A stretch of DNA of 64,000 nt from an uncultured Erythrobacter sp. (GCF_947502395.1 NZ_CANMZM010000002.1:186001-250000), one strand, 5' to 3'; numbered from the stretch's first letter, positions 29,546 through 39,785 are shown. Notes: generated from the sequence alone by a model not told the origin. A program made the numbers and translations.

Positions 29546-29563
29546 CTATTGATATATAGATAG
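29546..29563. promoter_or_regulatory. TetR-locus operator-like motif, site 4 CTATTGATATATAGATAG
   Basis: Upstream of the NTF2-like/AhpD-like genes; near-palindromic. Confidence 0.7.
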
Positions 29564-29665
29564 TCATCTTTAACTAAGCTCCATGGAGTTTCTCGGCGTC
29601 TCAGGCTCCGGTGGCTCACTATCCCCCAGAGGCCTCAACGCCTCGCTATTGAAAGACCCCAAATC

Positions 29666-30076
29666 ATGTCCAACGCCCCAGCACCCAAAGTCACCAACCC
29701 AGAAGAAATCGCCAGCTTCGCGGAATATGAGGCCGTCGCCAAAGCGCTGCTTCCCTATATCGAAGCGGCTAAGACCGGTGATGGTGAACTCAGCCGTTCG
29801 GCCTTCTACGACCACGCCAATATCGTCGGCTCTATTGGCGGAGAGTTTTCGACACCAGATGCCAATGCATTCGCCGCAGAAGTATCCGAAATCGGCGCAT
29901 CGCCAGACGTGCAGAGCCGGATCGCATGGATCGATATCTCTGGCCCTGCAGCCGCTGCGAAGGTTGAATTCATCAACTGGGCTGGCCTGCGCTTCACCGA
30001 CTTTTTCGTCCTCTACAAACGTGACGATCAGTGGAAGATCAGCGGCAAAGTCTACGATTCCCACTCCAACAATTAA
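29666..30076 (+). CDS. NTF2-like / nuclear transport factor 2 family protein
   Basis: MSNAPAPKVTNPEEIASFAEYEAVAKALLPYIEAAKTGDGELSRSAFYDHANIVGSIGG...FTDFFVLYKRDDQWKISGKVYDSH; lumazine-binding-like NTF2 fold. Confidence 0.78.
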   Translation: MSNAPAPKVTNPEEIASFAEYEAVAKALLPYIEAAKTGDGELSRSAFYDHANIVGSIGGEFSTPDANAFAAEVSEIGASPDVQSRIAWIDISGPAAAAKVEFINWAGLRFTDFFVLYKRDDQWKISGKVYDSHSNN

Positions 30077-30122
30077 GCTTCAATACCCCCGAAGAAATAC
30101 CCTCAAAAAGAAAGTGAATACA

Positions 30123-30689
30123 ATGACTAACTTTACAGTCCACACTCAAGAAACCGCTCCGGAAGGCAGCAAAGAATTGCTCGCCGGCGCTCAGAAAACT
30201 TACGGCTTTGTGCCCAATCTGATGGCCACCTTGGCCGAGGCTCCCATCGCCGCTGAGGCCTACATCACGCTGGGCGGACTTTTCGACAAGAGCGATCTCA
30301 CGCCAACTGAGCAGCAGGTCATCCTGATGACCAACAACCGCCTCAACGGCTGCGAATATTGCATGGCGGCGCACACCACCATTTCCGGTATGCAAGGTGT
30401 TGATGCCGATGTGATCACCGCACTACGCGATGGCACCCAGCTGGCTGATCCCAAGCTTGAGGCTCTGCGTGTATTCGCAGCGCAAGTGAACACTCAGCGC
30501 GGTTATCTTGAAGATGCGCAGATCGATGCGTTCCTCGCCGCGGGTTACACCAAGGGCAACCTGCTGGAAGTGATTGTCGGCACCAGCCTCAAGGTGATTT
30601 CGAACTACACCAACCATGTGGCTCACACCCCGGTTGATGCGGCCTTCCAAGCCAACGCCTGGACCGCTGAACAACGCGCGGCTGCATAA
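30123..30689 (+). CDS. AhpD-like / carboxymuconolactone decarboxylase family protein
   Basis: ATG 30123; VILMTNNRLNGCEYCMAAHTTIS (CxxC...H AhpD motif). Confidence 0.87.
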   Translation: MTNFTVHTQETAPEGSKELLAGAQKTYGFVPNLMATLAEAPIAAEAYITLGGLFDKSDLTPTEQQVILMTNNRLNGCEYCMAAHTTISGMQGVDADVITALRDGTQLADPKLEALRVFAAQVNTQRGYLEDAQIDAFLAAGYTKGNLLEVIVGTSLKVISNYTNHVAHTPVDAAFQANAWTAEQRAAA

Positions 30690-30698
30690 CGACGATAG

Positions 30699-30728
30699 GC
30701 CCGCCGCTTTCCCCTTAGAGCGGCGGGC
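30699..30728 (+). terminator. Probable Rho-independent terminator
   Basis: GCCCGCCGCT-N10-AGCGGCGGGC followed by TTAGTCTTT. Confidence 0.75.
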
Positions 30729-30790
30729 TTAGTCTTTGGCTACCATCGAGTGGCCGCAAGCCCTCAGGGCAAGATATTGGAATTTTGACC

Positions 30791-31417
30791 ATGATTGATC
30801 TCTACACTTGGGGAACCCCAAACGGTTTCAAAGTCTCGGTTGCCCTTGAAGAAATGGGCTTGGACTACACCGTCAAACCGGTGAATATCGGCGCGGGCGA
30901 GCAGAAATGGCCTGAGTATCTTGCGATCAATCCGAACGGCCGCATCCCGGCGATTGTTGACCGCGACAATGACGATTTCGCCGTGTTCGAATCCGGCGCA
31001 ATCCTGATCTATCTGGCTGAGAAAAGCGGCAAGCTGCTGCCGACAGACATGAAGGGCGGGTCTGAGGTTCTGCAATGGCTGATGTGGCAAATGGCGGGGC
31101 TCGGACCGATGCAGGGTCAAGCCGTCACCTTCCTCAAGTTTTTCCCAGAGCGCGTATAGCCAGCAATCGAGCGCTATCAGGCCGAAACGGTGCGGCTGTT
31201 CGGCGTGCTCGATCAGCACCTTGCAACCCGCGAATTTCAAGCAGGCGACTATTCCATTGCTGACATCGCCAATTGGTGCTGGGTTCGCTATCACGAATAT
31301 GCCGAAGTTGAGCTTGATCAATTCCCCAATCTGATCCGCTGGCGCGACCAGATCGAGGCCCGGCCAGCCTCTGCCAGAGGCCTGGCTGTGCCAACCATGG
31401 CGGAACCGTCTAAATAG
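30791..31417 (+). pseudogene. Glutathione S-transferase interrupted by one in-frame amber codon
   Basis: ORFs 30785..31159 and 31190..31417 share a frame. TAG at 31157-31159 splits ...[30 protein letters not shown]...; both halves are GST-like. Confidence 0.82.
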
Positions 31418-31469
31418 TGATGTATTCGGGTTTTGGTGCCTTTGTTTGAAGCTGATTTGAGACTGACCG

Positions 31470-31955
31470 ATGCCGCCACGGACGTGGAATGTTGAACCCA
31501 TAAGCGATGATGATCTTGCCGAAGTGCTTGAGCTCAATCAGCTGTATCAAAAGCAGCTTTCGTCGCTCACAATGGCGCAGCTGCGCGCGCTTCGAGATAA
31601 CAGTTCGTACCACCGCAGCATCGAGGGCGGCAAAGCCTTCATCATCGCTCTCGACGATCGATCCGCCCACGATGGCGAGAATTTCCGCTGGTTCAAACAG
31701 CGCTTTGACAGTTTCGTCTATATCGACCGCATTGCCATTGGTGAAAGCCTGCAAAGGCGAGGACTAGCGGCTGCTTTGTATCAAGATCTGGAGCAGGAGG
31801 CGCGCAGCACCTGCCGTCAATACCTGTGCGCCGAAGTAGGCTTAGAGCCGCCCAACGAGGCATCGCTCCAGTTCCACGACGGCCTTGGGTTTAGACGCGT
31901 TGGCATCGGCGCAGCTGCTGGAAAAACGGTCCAATACTTTGCGAAAACCATCTAG
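31470..31955 (+). CDS. GNAT family N-acetyltransferase
   Basis: VYIDRIAIGESLQRRGLAAALYQDLEQEAR and PNEASLQFHDGLGFRRVG. Confidence 0.88.
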   Translation: MPPRTWNVEPISDDDLAEVLELNQLYQKQLSSLTMAQLRALRDNSSYHRSIEGGKAFIIALDDRSAHDGENFRWFKQRFDSFVYIDRIAIGESLQRRGLAAALYQDLEQEARSTCRQYLCAEVGLEPPNEASLQFHDGLGFRRVGIGAAAGKTVQYFAKTI

Positions 31956-32134
31956 ACATCGCTCTGAATGAGATATGGATTGAAGTAAGAAGGTTGGATC
32001 GAGTCCGCTCTCACCCCCAATTTCCGGCATAGGCCGCTTACCCAGCCAAACCCAAAGCAGACGGCACATTTTGTCTGCGGTCATTTTTCGTGTTTGCAGC
32101 TATCACCATACCCTACCCGACACGGAGGGGAGAA

Positions 32135-33658
32135 CTAGGCCAATCGCCCAATATTGCGGCCACGCTCATCGCGCGTCACGGTTAGCTTTGCGCCAAAGGG
32201 GCTTCCCCCTTCAAACGCCGTACGCGTTGCCTCGTGCGACAAATCTCCATTGCCAACCACGCGCTGGCCGGCCTCATTGCGGCCAATCCAGACTGCATCT
32301 GCGCCCTTCTTGGTGACGTTGATGGTGTAGCTTTCGATTGTCGCGCTCTCAAACGGTTCGCCGTAGCGCGGCACGGCATCGCTAGACTTTGGCACCTTAG
32401 CCACGCGCACCTCAGACCAATCGGCAGGCTCGGTCGAATAAATACCGGTCGCATATTTACTCATCCAACCGCCATTTGCACCCACCAGAGCGAACTTGCC
32501 CCGCTCACCGCGAACCTTCTGCACCGCTTCAACAATAGCGTGCGCTGAATAGTTGTTTCCCGCTCCTCCAAAGAACGGCAATCCGCCCGTAAGTGTCAGA
32601 CCCCTCGGGTCATCGACGCTCAAACCAAAATGCTCAATCTGGTTGAACACAGGGATCGCAAAGCAGGAGTAGAAGTCGATAAAGGCCATGTCGTCCATGC
32701 CCTTGCCCGCGATTGCCAATGCCTGTTCGACGCTCGCAATCGAGGCTGGGTTTGCGGCAAGGTCAGGCCGCTCGGACAGCTCCAGTTCGGTTGCCGAAGT
32801 AACGCCGTGGATATGCACCCAGTTGTCTTCTGGCACGCCCAGCTCGCGCGCTTTGGCAGCGCTGGCGATAATGATAGCTGCCGACTGGTTCACCTGATCA
32901 CGCGCCACCGTCATGCGGGCATAGGGCTCTGCCACGATCCGGTTGCGCTCGGTAATGGTGGCGAGTTCTTCAGCGCTCCGCTCTTTCGGAGCAGCGGCGT
33001 GGGGGTTGCTTGCTGCAACCTTGGTGAAGGGCTCAAACAGCTCGCCAATCTTGAGGCGGTAATCGTCCAATCCCAACCCCAGCTTCGCGCGCCGTGCATT
33101 CTCGGCAATCGCATAGAGCGGGATTGCACCGGTCGCACCATGCGCAAACAGGCCCATCTCCATCAGCCCATCGCTGCCAAAGCCTCGGTCTTCGAGGCTA
33201 CCCTCAACCCCTTCAGACCAATCGGGTTTCTCACCTTTGGCCGCTAGCGCAAGGACGGTTGAGATGGCTTCAGCGCCCACAATCGCAGCACACCCACTCT
33301 CACCAGCAAGAATGCTCTGCGCGAACTCACCGACCAGATACTGGTTATACTGCCCGCCAGTGGTCGAAAGGATCGCCCGCTCCGGGTTCGCGCCAACCCG
33401 CGCCGCCATAGAGCGCGGCACATTGTTCGAGCCACCAAAGGGAGGCTTTCGATCAGGGCGTGAGATTTCAAACGCGCGGATTGCGGCCACGGTATCAATC
33501 GCGGGAGCAACCGGCTGAGCGGCGGCGCTGTCGGCAATCGCTGCCTTCAGCGCACGCCCACCCATATCCATATAAGACAAGGCTTCATAGCCGGGCTCGC
33601 CGACTTTCTCCGAATACTGCCCGACGCCGATGATGACCGGCGTGTTGTCAGCTACCAT
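32135..33658 (-). CDS. Acetyl-CoA acetyltransferase / thiolase-like protein
   Basis: NTPVIIGVGQYSEKVGEPGYEAL..., FIDFYSCFAIPVFNQIEHFGLSVDDPRGLTLTGGLPFFGGAGNNYSAHAI. Confidence 0.88.
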   Translation of the reverse strand: MVADNTPVIIGVGQYSEKVGEPGYEALSYMDMGGRALKAAIADSAAAQPVAPAIDTVAAIRAFEISRPDRKPPFGGSNNVPRSMAARVGANPERAILSTTGGQYNQYLVGEFAQSILAGESGCAAIVGAEAISTVLALAAKGEKPDWSEGVEGSLEDRGFGSDGLMEMGLFAHGATGAIPLYAIAENARRAKLGLGLDDYRLKIGELFEPFTKVAASNPHAAAPKERSAEELATITERNRIVAEPYARMTVARDQVNQSAAIIIASAAKARELGVPEDNWVHIHGVTSATELELSERPDLAANPASIASVEQALAIAGKGMDDMAFIDFYSCFAIPVFNQIEHFGLSVDDPRGLTLTGGLPFFGGAGNNYSAHAIVEAVQKVRGERGKFALVGANGGWMSKYATGIYSTEPADWSEVRVAKVPKSSDAVPRYGEPFESATIESYTINVTKKGADAVWIGRNEAGQRVVGNGDLSHEATRTAFEGGSPFGAKLTVTRDERGRNIGRLA

Positions 33659-33668
33659 CGGGCAGGCC

Positions 33669-34937
33669 TCAGTCTACGAAGTCTTCGACACGCTCAACGA
33701 TGATGGCGGGGGCCATGCCGCCGGCTGCGCACATGGTGACAAGGCCGGTCTTCTTGTTTTGACGCTCAAGCTCATCGACCATGGTGCCGATCAGGATCGA
33801 GCCAGTCGCACCGATGGGGTGGCCTAGCGCGATAGAGCCGCCATTGACGTTGACCTTGTCCCAATCAAGATCGAGGTCTTTGACGAACTTGGCCGCGACA
33901 ACCGCGAACGCCTCGTTGATCTCATACAGATCAATGTCGTCCTTGGTCATACCGGCTTTCTCGAGAACCTTCTTGGCCGCAGGTACGGGCGCGTTGAGCA
34001 TCAGTGTGGGATCATCGCCCATATTGGCGGTTTGCACGATGCGCGCACGCGGTTTCAGGCCGTGTTTTTGTGCGTACTCTTTGGAAGCGATGAGAACAGC
34101 TGCTGCGCCATCGACCACACCCGAGGAGTTGCCCGCGTGGTGGAAGTGCTGGATCTCAACGTCAGGGTACTTCTGATTGACGAGGCCGCGGAATGTCGTG
34201 CCATTTGCATCAAGCGGCACATCGGCGATCTTGGTGAAAGCAGGCTGGAGTTCGCCCAGCCCTTCGAGTGTGGTTTCAGGGCGCGGGTATTCCTCTTTGT
34301 CGAGAATGACCGTGCCGTCATCGGCGACCACTGGGACGACCGATTTTTCAAAGCGGCCCTCTGCGATGGCGACAGCTGCGCGCTGTTGTGAGCGGTAGCC
34401 AACCTCGTCCAATTCCTCGCGGGTGAAACCTTCGATGGTGGCGATCGCGTCGCCGCAAATGCCCTGGTGCGATTGCGGGTGAACCTGTTGCAGCCGATCA
34501 TTATAGCTGCCCATCATCATCGGCTTGATGCCCGCTTTCATCTTCTCTTGGCTCATCGCGGCGGTGAGGCTCATCATCTCGGTGCCGCCTGCAACGATGC
34601 AGTCTTCCATGCCGCTCATCACTTGCGCAGCGGCCAGATTGACCGAAGTGATGCCGCCGCCACAGAAGCGGTCGAGTGTGGTGCCTGACGAGGTCACATC
34701 ATAGCCTGCATCGAGCGCTGCCATGCGGCCAAGGTCGCCCGCTTGCTTGCCGTCCTGGGTGGAGACCGACCAGATCACATCATCAACCGTAGAGGTGTCG
34801 AGGCTGTTGCGCTCGGCTACCGCTTTGAGGACGGTGGCCGCAAGGTGCTGCGGGTGAGAATCGGCAAGAGCGCCTTTGCCCTGTTTGCCAATCCCGCGCG
34901 GGGTGCGCACTGCGTCGATGATATATGCTTCAGCCAT
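33669..34937 (-). CDS. Acetyl-CoA C-acyltransferase (thiolase)
   Basis: Start MAEAYIIDAVRTPRGIGKQGKG at 34937; DRFCGGGITSVNLAA, NVNGGSIALGHPIGATGS, VTMCAAGGMAPAIIVE. Confidence 0.94.
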   Translation of the reverse strand: MAEAYIIDAVRTPRGIGKQGKGALADSHPQHLAATVLKAVAERNSLDTSTVDDVIWSVSTQDGKQAGDLGRMAALDAGYDVTSSGTTLDRFCGGGITSVNLAAAQVMSGMEDCIVAGGTEMMSLTAAMSQEKMKAGIKPMMMGSYNDRLQQVHPQSHQGICGDAIATIEGFTREELDEVGYRSQQRAAVAIAEGRFEKSVVPVVADDGTVILDKEEYPRPETTLEGLGELQPAFTKIADVPLDANGTTFRGLVNQKYPDVEIQHFHHAGNSSGVVDGAAAVLIASKEYAQKHGLKPRARIVQTANMGDDPTLMLNAPVPAAKKVLEKAGMTKDDIDLYEINEAFAVVAAKFVKDLDLDWDKVNVNGGSIALGHPIGATGSILIGTMVDELERQNKKTGLVTMCAAGGMAPAIIVERVEDFVD

Positions 34938-35079
34938 CTGGTCTCTCTCTTCCTTAGGACTCGTATTTTTCGAAATTGCGGTTGACGTGTGCGTAAAGCG
35001 TCTGCACTCCATACACAAGAATTGAGTTTCAAATTGAAATGCCAAAATCGGCATTCGAGGTTCTGCAAGGAGAGAGCAG

Positions 35080-35841
35080 TTGAGCGAAGAAGTCCTAACG
35101 CAAGTCGATAACGGTGTTCTGATCGTCACGATCAACCGTCCTGAAGCCAAGAACGCCATGACCAAGGCGGCATCCGAGGCGATTGCTGCGGCGATGGACC
35201 GCCTTGACGAAGAAGACGACCTGCGTGTTGGCATTCTGACCGGTGCTGGCGGAACCTTCTGCTCTGGCATGGACCTTAAAGGTTTCCTGCGCGGCGAAAG
35301 CCCAAGCGTACCGGGCCGCGGATTTGGCGGCGTAGTGCAAGCCCCCCCTGCAAAGCCGCTGATCGCTGCGGTTGAGGGCTATGCGCTGGCTGGTGGGCTT
35401 GAGCTTATGATTGCGTGCGACCTTGTGGTGGCCAATGCAGGCGCGAAATTCGGCATTCCAGAGGCGAAGCGCGGCCTAGTCGCGGCTGCTGGCGGTGTAA
35501 TGATGCTGCCTGACCAAATTCCTGAGCGGGTGGCGATGGAGCTGGCTCTCACTGGCGACTTTATAGATGCCCCTCGCGCTTATGAGCTGGGCATGATCAA
35601 TACCGTGACCGAAGGTTCGGCGCTTGACGGTGCCAAGGCTCTGGCGGCCAAGATCGCCGCCAATGGCCCGCTGGCTGTGCGTGTATCGAAGCAGATCATG
35701 AAAGAGTCGCGCGCGTGGCCGATGGAAGAGCGTTATGATCGCCAAGGCAAGCTGATCGCGCCAGTGTTCGTGTCAGAAGACGCGCACGAAGGCGCAGCCG
35801 CTTTCGCCGAGAAACGCGCGCCCAATTGGAAGGGCAAGTAA
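35080..35841 (+). CDS. Crotonase/enoyl-CoA hydratase family protein
   Basis: TTG start; VGILTGAGGTFCSGMDLKGF, AAVEGYALAGGLELMIACDLVVA. Confidence 0.92.
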   Translation: MSEEVLTQVDNGVLIVTINRPEAKNAMTKAASEAIAAAMDRLDEEDDLRVGILTGAGGTFCSGMDLKGFLRGESPSVPGRGFGGVVQAPPAKPLIAAVEGYALAGGLELMIACDLVVANAGAKFGIPEAKRGLVAAAGGVMMLPDQIPERVAMELALTGDFIDAPRAYELGMINTVTEGSALDGAKALAAKIAANGPLAVRVSKQIMKESRAWPMEERYDRQGKLIAPVFVSEDAHEGAAAFAEKRAPNWKGK

Positions 35842-35906
35842 TTTAGCGAGGGGCGTCCAATGCGGGCGCCCCTTCGTACTTAAAGTGGGATTTTTAGGAG
35901 AGAGAC

Positions 35907-37070
35907 ATGCCCGTCATTGACGTGCCACAGCCCGAGTTCATGGAAGACGAAGAGATTTCGATCTTCGCGGACGCTGTGGGCAAATTTTATCAGCAACACG
36001 CCCCTGAAAAGCGCGTCCAGAAATGGCGCGATGAGGGACAAGTGGAACGCGAGTTTTGGAACGAAGCAGGCGCTGCTGGCCTCCTAGGTGTATCGGTCCC
36101 AACCGAATACGGCGGCCACGGCGGCGACTTTCGCCACGACATGGTTGTTATCGATCAACAGTCGAAGAACGATGTCGATGGCTTTGCAGCCTCGCTCCAC
36201 AACACCATCATCCTGCCCTATCTCGTGCGCCACGGCACCGAAGAGCAAAAACAAAAATATTTGCCAAAGCTCGTCACCGGTGAGCTCGTCAGCGCGATTG
36301 CCATGACCGAACCGGGAGTGGGCAGCGACCTTCAGTCGATCACCACAACCGCCCTCAAAGATGGCAATGGCTACCGTATCAACGGGGCCAAAACCTACAT
36401 CTCAAACGGTCAGACAGCCGACTTCATCGTCGTCGTTGCCAAGACCGATCCGAACGAGCGCGCCAAAGGCATCTCGCTCATGCTCCTCGAAACCGAGGGC
36501 GCAGAAGGGTTTGAGCGCGGTAAGAAGCTCGACAAGATCGGGCTCGATGCAGCGGACACGTCTGAGCTGTTCTTCGACAATGTGTTTGTGCCAGCAGAGA
36601 ACGTCCTCGGCGGCGTCGAAGGCAAAGGCTTCTACCAACTCATGGGTGAGCTGGCTCAGGAACGCCTTGTTATCGCAATTGGCGCGGCCACGGGAATCGA
36701 GAAAGCGCTCGAAACGACGATGGAATACGTCAAGAGCCGCAAGGCGTTTGGACAGACGATCTGGGATTTTCAGAACACCCAGTTCGTTCTCGCCGACCTA
36801 AAGGCTCGCGGAACGGCGGCGCGGGTCTTTGTCAACGACTGCATTGGTAAGCTGCTCAAAGGCGAGCTCGACGTCGCGACCGCAGCGATGGCCAAGTATT
36901 GGGTCACCGAGCTGCAAGGCGAAGTCGTCGACAAATGCCTGCAACTGCACGGCGGCGCTGGCTACATCAACGAATACCCCATCGCCAAAATGTACCGCGA
37001 CAGCCGCATCACGCGGATCTTTGGCGGGTCTAACGAGGTTATGAAGATGCTGATCGCGCGTAGCATGTAA
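35907..37070 (+). CDS. Acyl-CoA dehydrogenase
   Basis: AIAMTEPGVGSDLQSI, LQLHGGAGYINEYPIAKMYRDSRITRIFGGSNEVMK. Confidence 0.95.
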   Translation: MPVIDVPQPEFMEDEEISIFADAVGKFYQQHAPEKRVQKWRDEGQVEREFWNEAGAAGLLGVSVPTEYGGHGGDFRHDMVVIDQQSKNDVDGFAASLHNTIILPYLVRHGTEEQKQKYLPKLVTGELVSAIAMTEPGVGSDLQSITTTALKDGNGYRINGAKTYISNGQTADFIVVVAKTDPNERAKGISLMLLETEGAEGFERGKKLDKIGLDAADTSELFFDNVFVPAENVLGGVEGKGFYQLMGELAQERLVIAIGAATGIEKALETTMEYVKSRKAFGQTIWDFQNTQFVLADLKARGTAARVFVNDCIGKLLKGELDVATAAMAKYWVTELQGEVVDKCLQLHGGAGYINEYPIAKMYRDSRITRIFGGSNEVMKMLIARSM

Positions 37071-37092
37071 GCGCCTACGACATAGACATTTC

Positions 37093-37128
37093 AAAAGGGG
37101 CGGCCTGGGTAACCAAGCCGCCCTTTTT
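37093..37128 (+). terminator. Rho-independent terminator after acyl-CoA dehydrogenase
   Basis: AAAAGGGGCGGCCTGGGTAACCAAGCCGCCCTTTTT. Confidence 0.8.
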
Positions 37129-37163
37129 GTCTCAAAATTCCGCACCGCAGCCAAGATAAAACG

Positions 37164-37193
37164 AAAAAGGCCGCCCGGTTTCCCGAGCGGCCT
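37164..37193 (-). terminator. Rho-independent terminator for the minus-strand TonB receptor
   Basis: Minus strand reads AGGCCGCTCGGGAAACCGGGCGGCCTTTTT. Confidence 0.8.
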
Positions 37194-37214
37194 CGTTCAT
37201 GTGCTTAAATCCAC

Positions 37215-39785
37215 TTAGAATTTTGTGCGGATCGTTGCCCCGTACGTACGAGGCTCAAGCGTAAAGCTTGAGCGGGCGTTGATCGCGCCTGTCCCGCGAA
37301 GAACGTTGTTGAAGGTCACGCCCCGTGTGATCTCATTAGTGAGGTTTAGGACGTAAAATTCAAGCGATACGCGTTCATCGAAGGTGCGAATACCGGCGCG
37401 CAGATTGATCTTGATGTTCGAATCCTGAACATCGGCCACGATAAGCGGCGCTGCATCAATCGCAGCCTGCGTTTCTGCAACGGTTGCCCCCTGCGCAGGT
37501 GGGACAATCGCCTGTGTCGACGTGCGTTCATCTGATACGATACGAACTTGCCCTGCTGCGAAGAATTCGAGGCTGTCGGTGATCTCCGTCTCGTACAAGG
37601 CCCCAGCAATCGCAGTGATTTCCGCGGCGTTGGTAAGGTCATTCCCGCATAGCGAAAGCACCGTCACGCTGGTCAGATCGCCTGCACAATCATCGGGATA
37701 ACGCGCATCCAGGATCGTCGCGCCGAGGTTGAAGGTCCAATTGTCACTCGGGCGAATGGCGCTTTCAATCTCGACACCGGTCGTCAGCGCTTCGGGCACG
37801 TTGAACGATTGGAACGCAGCTCCTGTAAATTCGAGGACCTGGAAGTTCGAAAAGTCTTGATGGAAGCCCGCGATGTTCAAGGTCACTGCGTCATCAAGCA
37901 GCAGGGCTTTCAGACCGATCTCGTAAGCATCAACCTCTTCAGAAAGGAAGGTCGGGTCTGCGCCCAACACGCCTGCGGTTGTATCGAGGTTGATACCGCC
38001 TGCCTTAATGCCGTGCGTAAAGCTGGCATAGGTGCTGATATCCGGCGTGATTTCGTAGCCCAATTTGACTGTGTAGATGAGCTCGTCATCATCGAAGTCA
38101 GCCTGGAAAGTTTGCGGGAGCGGGAGAACCGCCGACGCTGGAAGATCGGCCGGAGCCGTGAAACCAAAACAGCCGGTTCCCAATGCGAGCGGTGCAAGTG
38201 CCCCTAATGCTCCTGGAATTGACCCATCAAGAAAGCCAGGAACAAGGGCGTTGCAGACGTCATTGGTGTTCGCGACCTGGTTAAACCCGCCCGATTTGCT
38301 TTCATCGGTATAACGAAAACCGACTGTGAACTCGAGACCATCGGTTATTTCAAAGCTGTTATGCGTAAAGATCGACCAGCTTTCAGCTTCCTGAGTGAAC
38401 CGGTTGGTGCTGAACGAGCCATTTGGGTCAAAGCCGGTAAGCGCGGTAAGAGGGTTGGCCCCCAGCGTTCCGAGCGTTGCACCGCCTGAAAGACCTGCGA
38501 ACAAAGCGCCGATATATTCGCCGTAATCTTCTGCGAGGATAAACGAGTTGTTCGCTTCGATCTGCTCATCGGAATAGTAGCCGCCAACGAGCCAATTCAA
38601 ACGGCCATCAAGCGCCTCACCCTGGAAACGAAGCTCGGCGGTGAAGGTCTCGATTTCGGTCAGCAGCTCAACATTAAAAACATCAACCGCCGAAAAGTCG
38701 GAATCGTAGAATTCTTCTGCGTCAAACTCGCGGTAAGACGCGATGAAGATCGCCTCGGCATTGTCGCCAATCGGATGCTCGAACTCTCCCAGAACGCCCC
38801 AGTTATCGACATCTGCCCTCGGAGCAAAAGTTGCGGCCACTGCACGGTCTTGTGCCGCTTCGTCAAATCCGGCTTGGTCAAAGGGAGTAGTCGCGAAGTT
38901 GCCCAATGGCTGACCACCGTTCCCTGGAAGGCCGACTGCAGCGTAGAACGGGCTAATCGGTGTTTCGAAAACCTGTGTGGCGACCCCCGCGCTTGATTGG
39001 TTTTTTGAATAATCACCGATGATGCGGCCTCTAAATCCGCTATCGGTTTCCCAACCGATTTGGCCGCGCACAAGGTAGCGATCAATATCGTTGGTATCGT
39101 CAAACTGGGTACCGGTCGCATCGACTACCGCAATCGCACCGTCCCGCTCACGATAGGCACCGGTAAGGCGCAGGGCGACTGTATCTTCCACCAGCGGCAC
39201 GTTGACCGCGCCTTGAAGGCTGATCTCATCGAACCGCCCATATGTGGCATTGGCAAAGCCGCCAAAATCATTGAGGTCAGGCCGCACTGTGGTGATATTG
39301 AGCGCTCCTGCCGAGGTATTCCGGCCAAACAGCGTGCCTTGCGGGCCACGCAGGACCTCGACCCGCTCAATGTCGACAAACTCACCAAGGGCAACGCCCG
39401 GACGCGACTGATACGCGCCGTCGATGAAAATGCCGACCGCAGATTCAAACCCGATATTGTTGGATGTCGTGCCAACACCGCGAACGCGCAGCACAACCGA
39501 CCCAGCAGCTGTCTGAGCCGTGGTGCTCGAGAAACTGGGCGCGACCGCCGTCACATCGCGGATCTCGTTCACGCCTTGCCGTTGAAGTTGCTCCGGGCCA
39601 ACCGCCGTCACAGCGAGGGGAATGTCTTGAACATCCTGCGCCCGGCGCGTTGCGGTCACTATGATTACACCGCTATCATCGGGAGCGGTAAGTTCCTCGG
39701 TATCTCCGTCTTGAGCAAGGGCTGGTGTCGTAAATGCGCTGCACGCCATTAGGCCAGCAGCGTAAGTCGCAAACTTACGCGTCAT
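37215..39785 (-). CDS. TonB-dependent receptor
   Basis: Signal peptide MTRKFATYAAGLMACSAFTTPALAQ; VIIVTATRRAQDVQDIPLAVTAV; VEVLRGPQGTLFGRNTSAGALNI. Confidence 0.95.
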   Translation of the reverse strand: MTRKFATYAAGLMACSAFTTPALAQDGDTEELTAPDDSGVIIVTATRRAQDVQDIPLAVTAVGPEQLQRQGVNEIRDVTAVAPSFSSTTAQTAAGSVVLRVRGVGTTSNNIGFESAVGIFIDGAYQSRPGVALGEFVDIERVEVLRGPQGTLFGRNTSAGALNITTVRPDLNDFGGFANATYGRFDEISLQGAVNVPLVEDTVALRLTGAYRERDGAIAVVDATGTQFDDTNDIDRYLVRGQIGWETDSGFRGRIIGDYSKNQSSAGVATQVFETPISPFYAAVGLPGNGGQPLGNFATTPFDQAGFDEAAQDRAVAATFAPRADVDNWGVLGEFEHPIGDNAEAIFIASYREFDAEEFYDSDFSAVDVFNVELLTEIETFTAELRFQGEALDGRLNWLVGGYYSDEQIEANNSFILAEDYGEYIGALFAGLSGGATLGTLGANPLTALTGFDPNGSFSTNRFTQEAESWSIFTHNSFEITDGLEFTVGFRYTDESKSGGFNQVANTNDVCNALVPGFLDGSIPGALGALAPLALGTGCFGFTAPADLPASAVLPLPQTFQADFDDDELIYTVKLGYEITPDISTYASFTHGIKAGGINLDTTAGVLGADPTFLSEEVDAYEIGLKALLLDDAVTLNIAGFHQDFSNFQVLEFTGAAFQSFNVPEALTTGVEIESAIRPSDNWTFNLGATILDARYPDDCAGDLTSVTVLSLCGNDLTNAAEITAIAGALYETEITDSLEFFAAGQVRIVSDERTSTQAIVPPAQGATVAETQAAIDAAPLIVADVQDSNIKINLRAGIRTFDERVSLEFYVLNLTNEITRGVTFNNVLRGTGAINARSSFTLEPRTYGATIRTKF

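Noticed and set aside
29583-30122. N-terminal 180 aa of ORF 29583..30689
   Set aside because: Overlaps the NTF2-like gene in another frame; low-complexity Ser/Pro composition. True AhpD-like start is ATG 30123.
35849-35873. Hairpin AGGGGCG...CGCCCCT between crotonase and acyl-CoA dehydrogenase genes
   Set aside because: No U-tract and likely inside an operon; not called a terminator.
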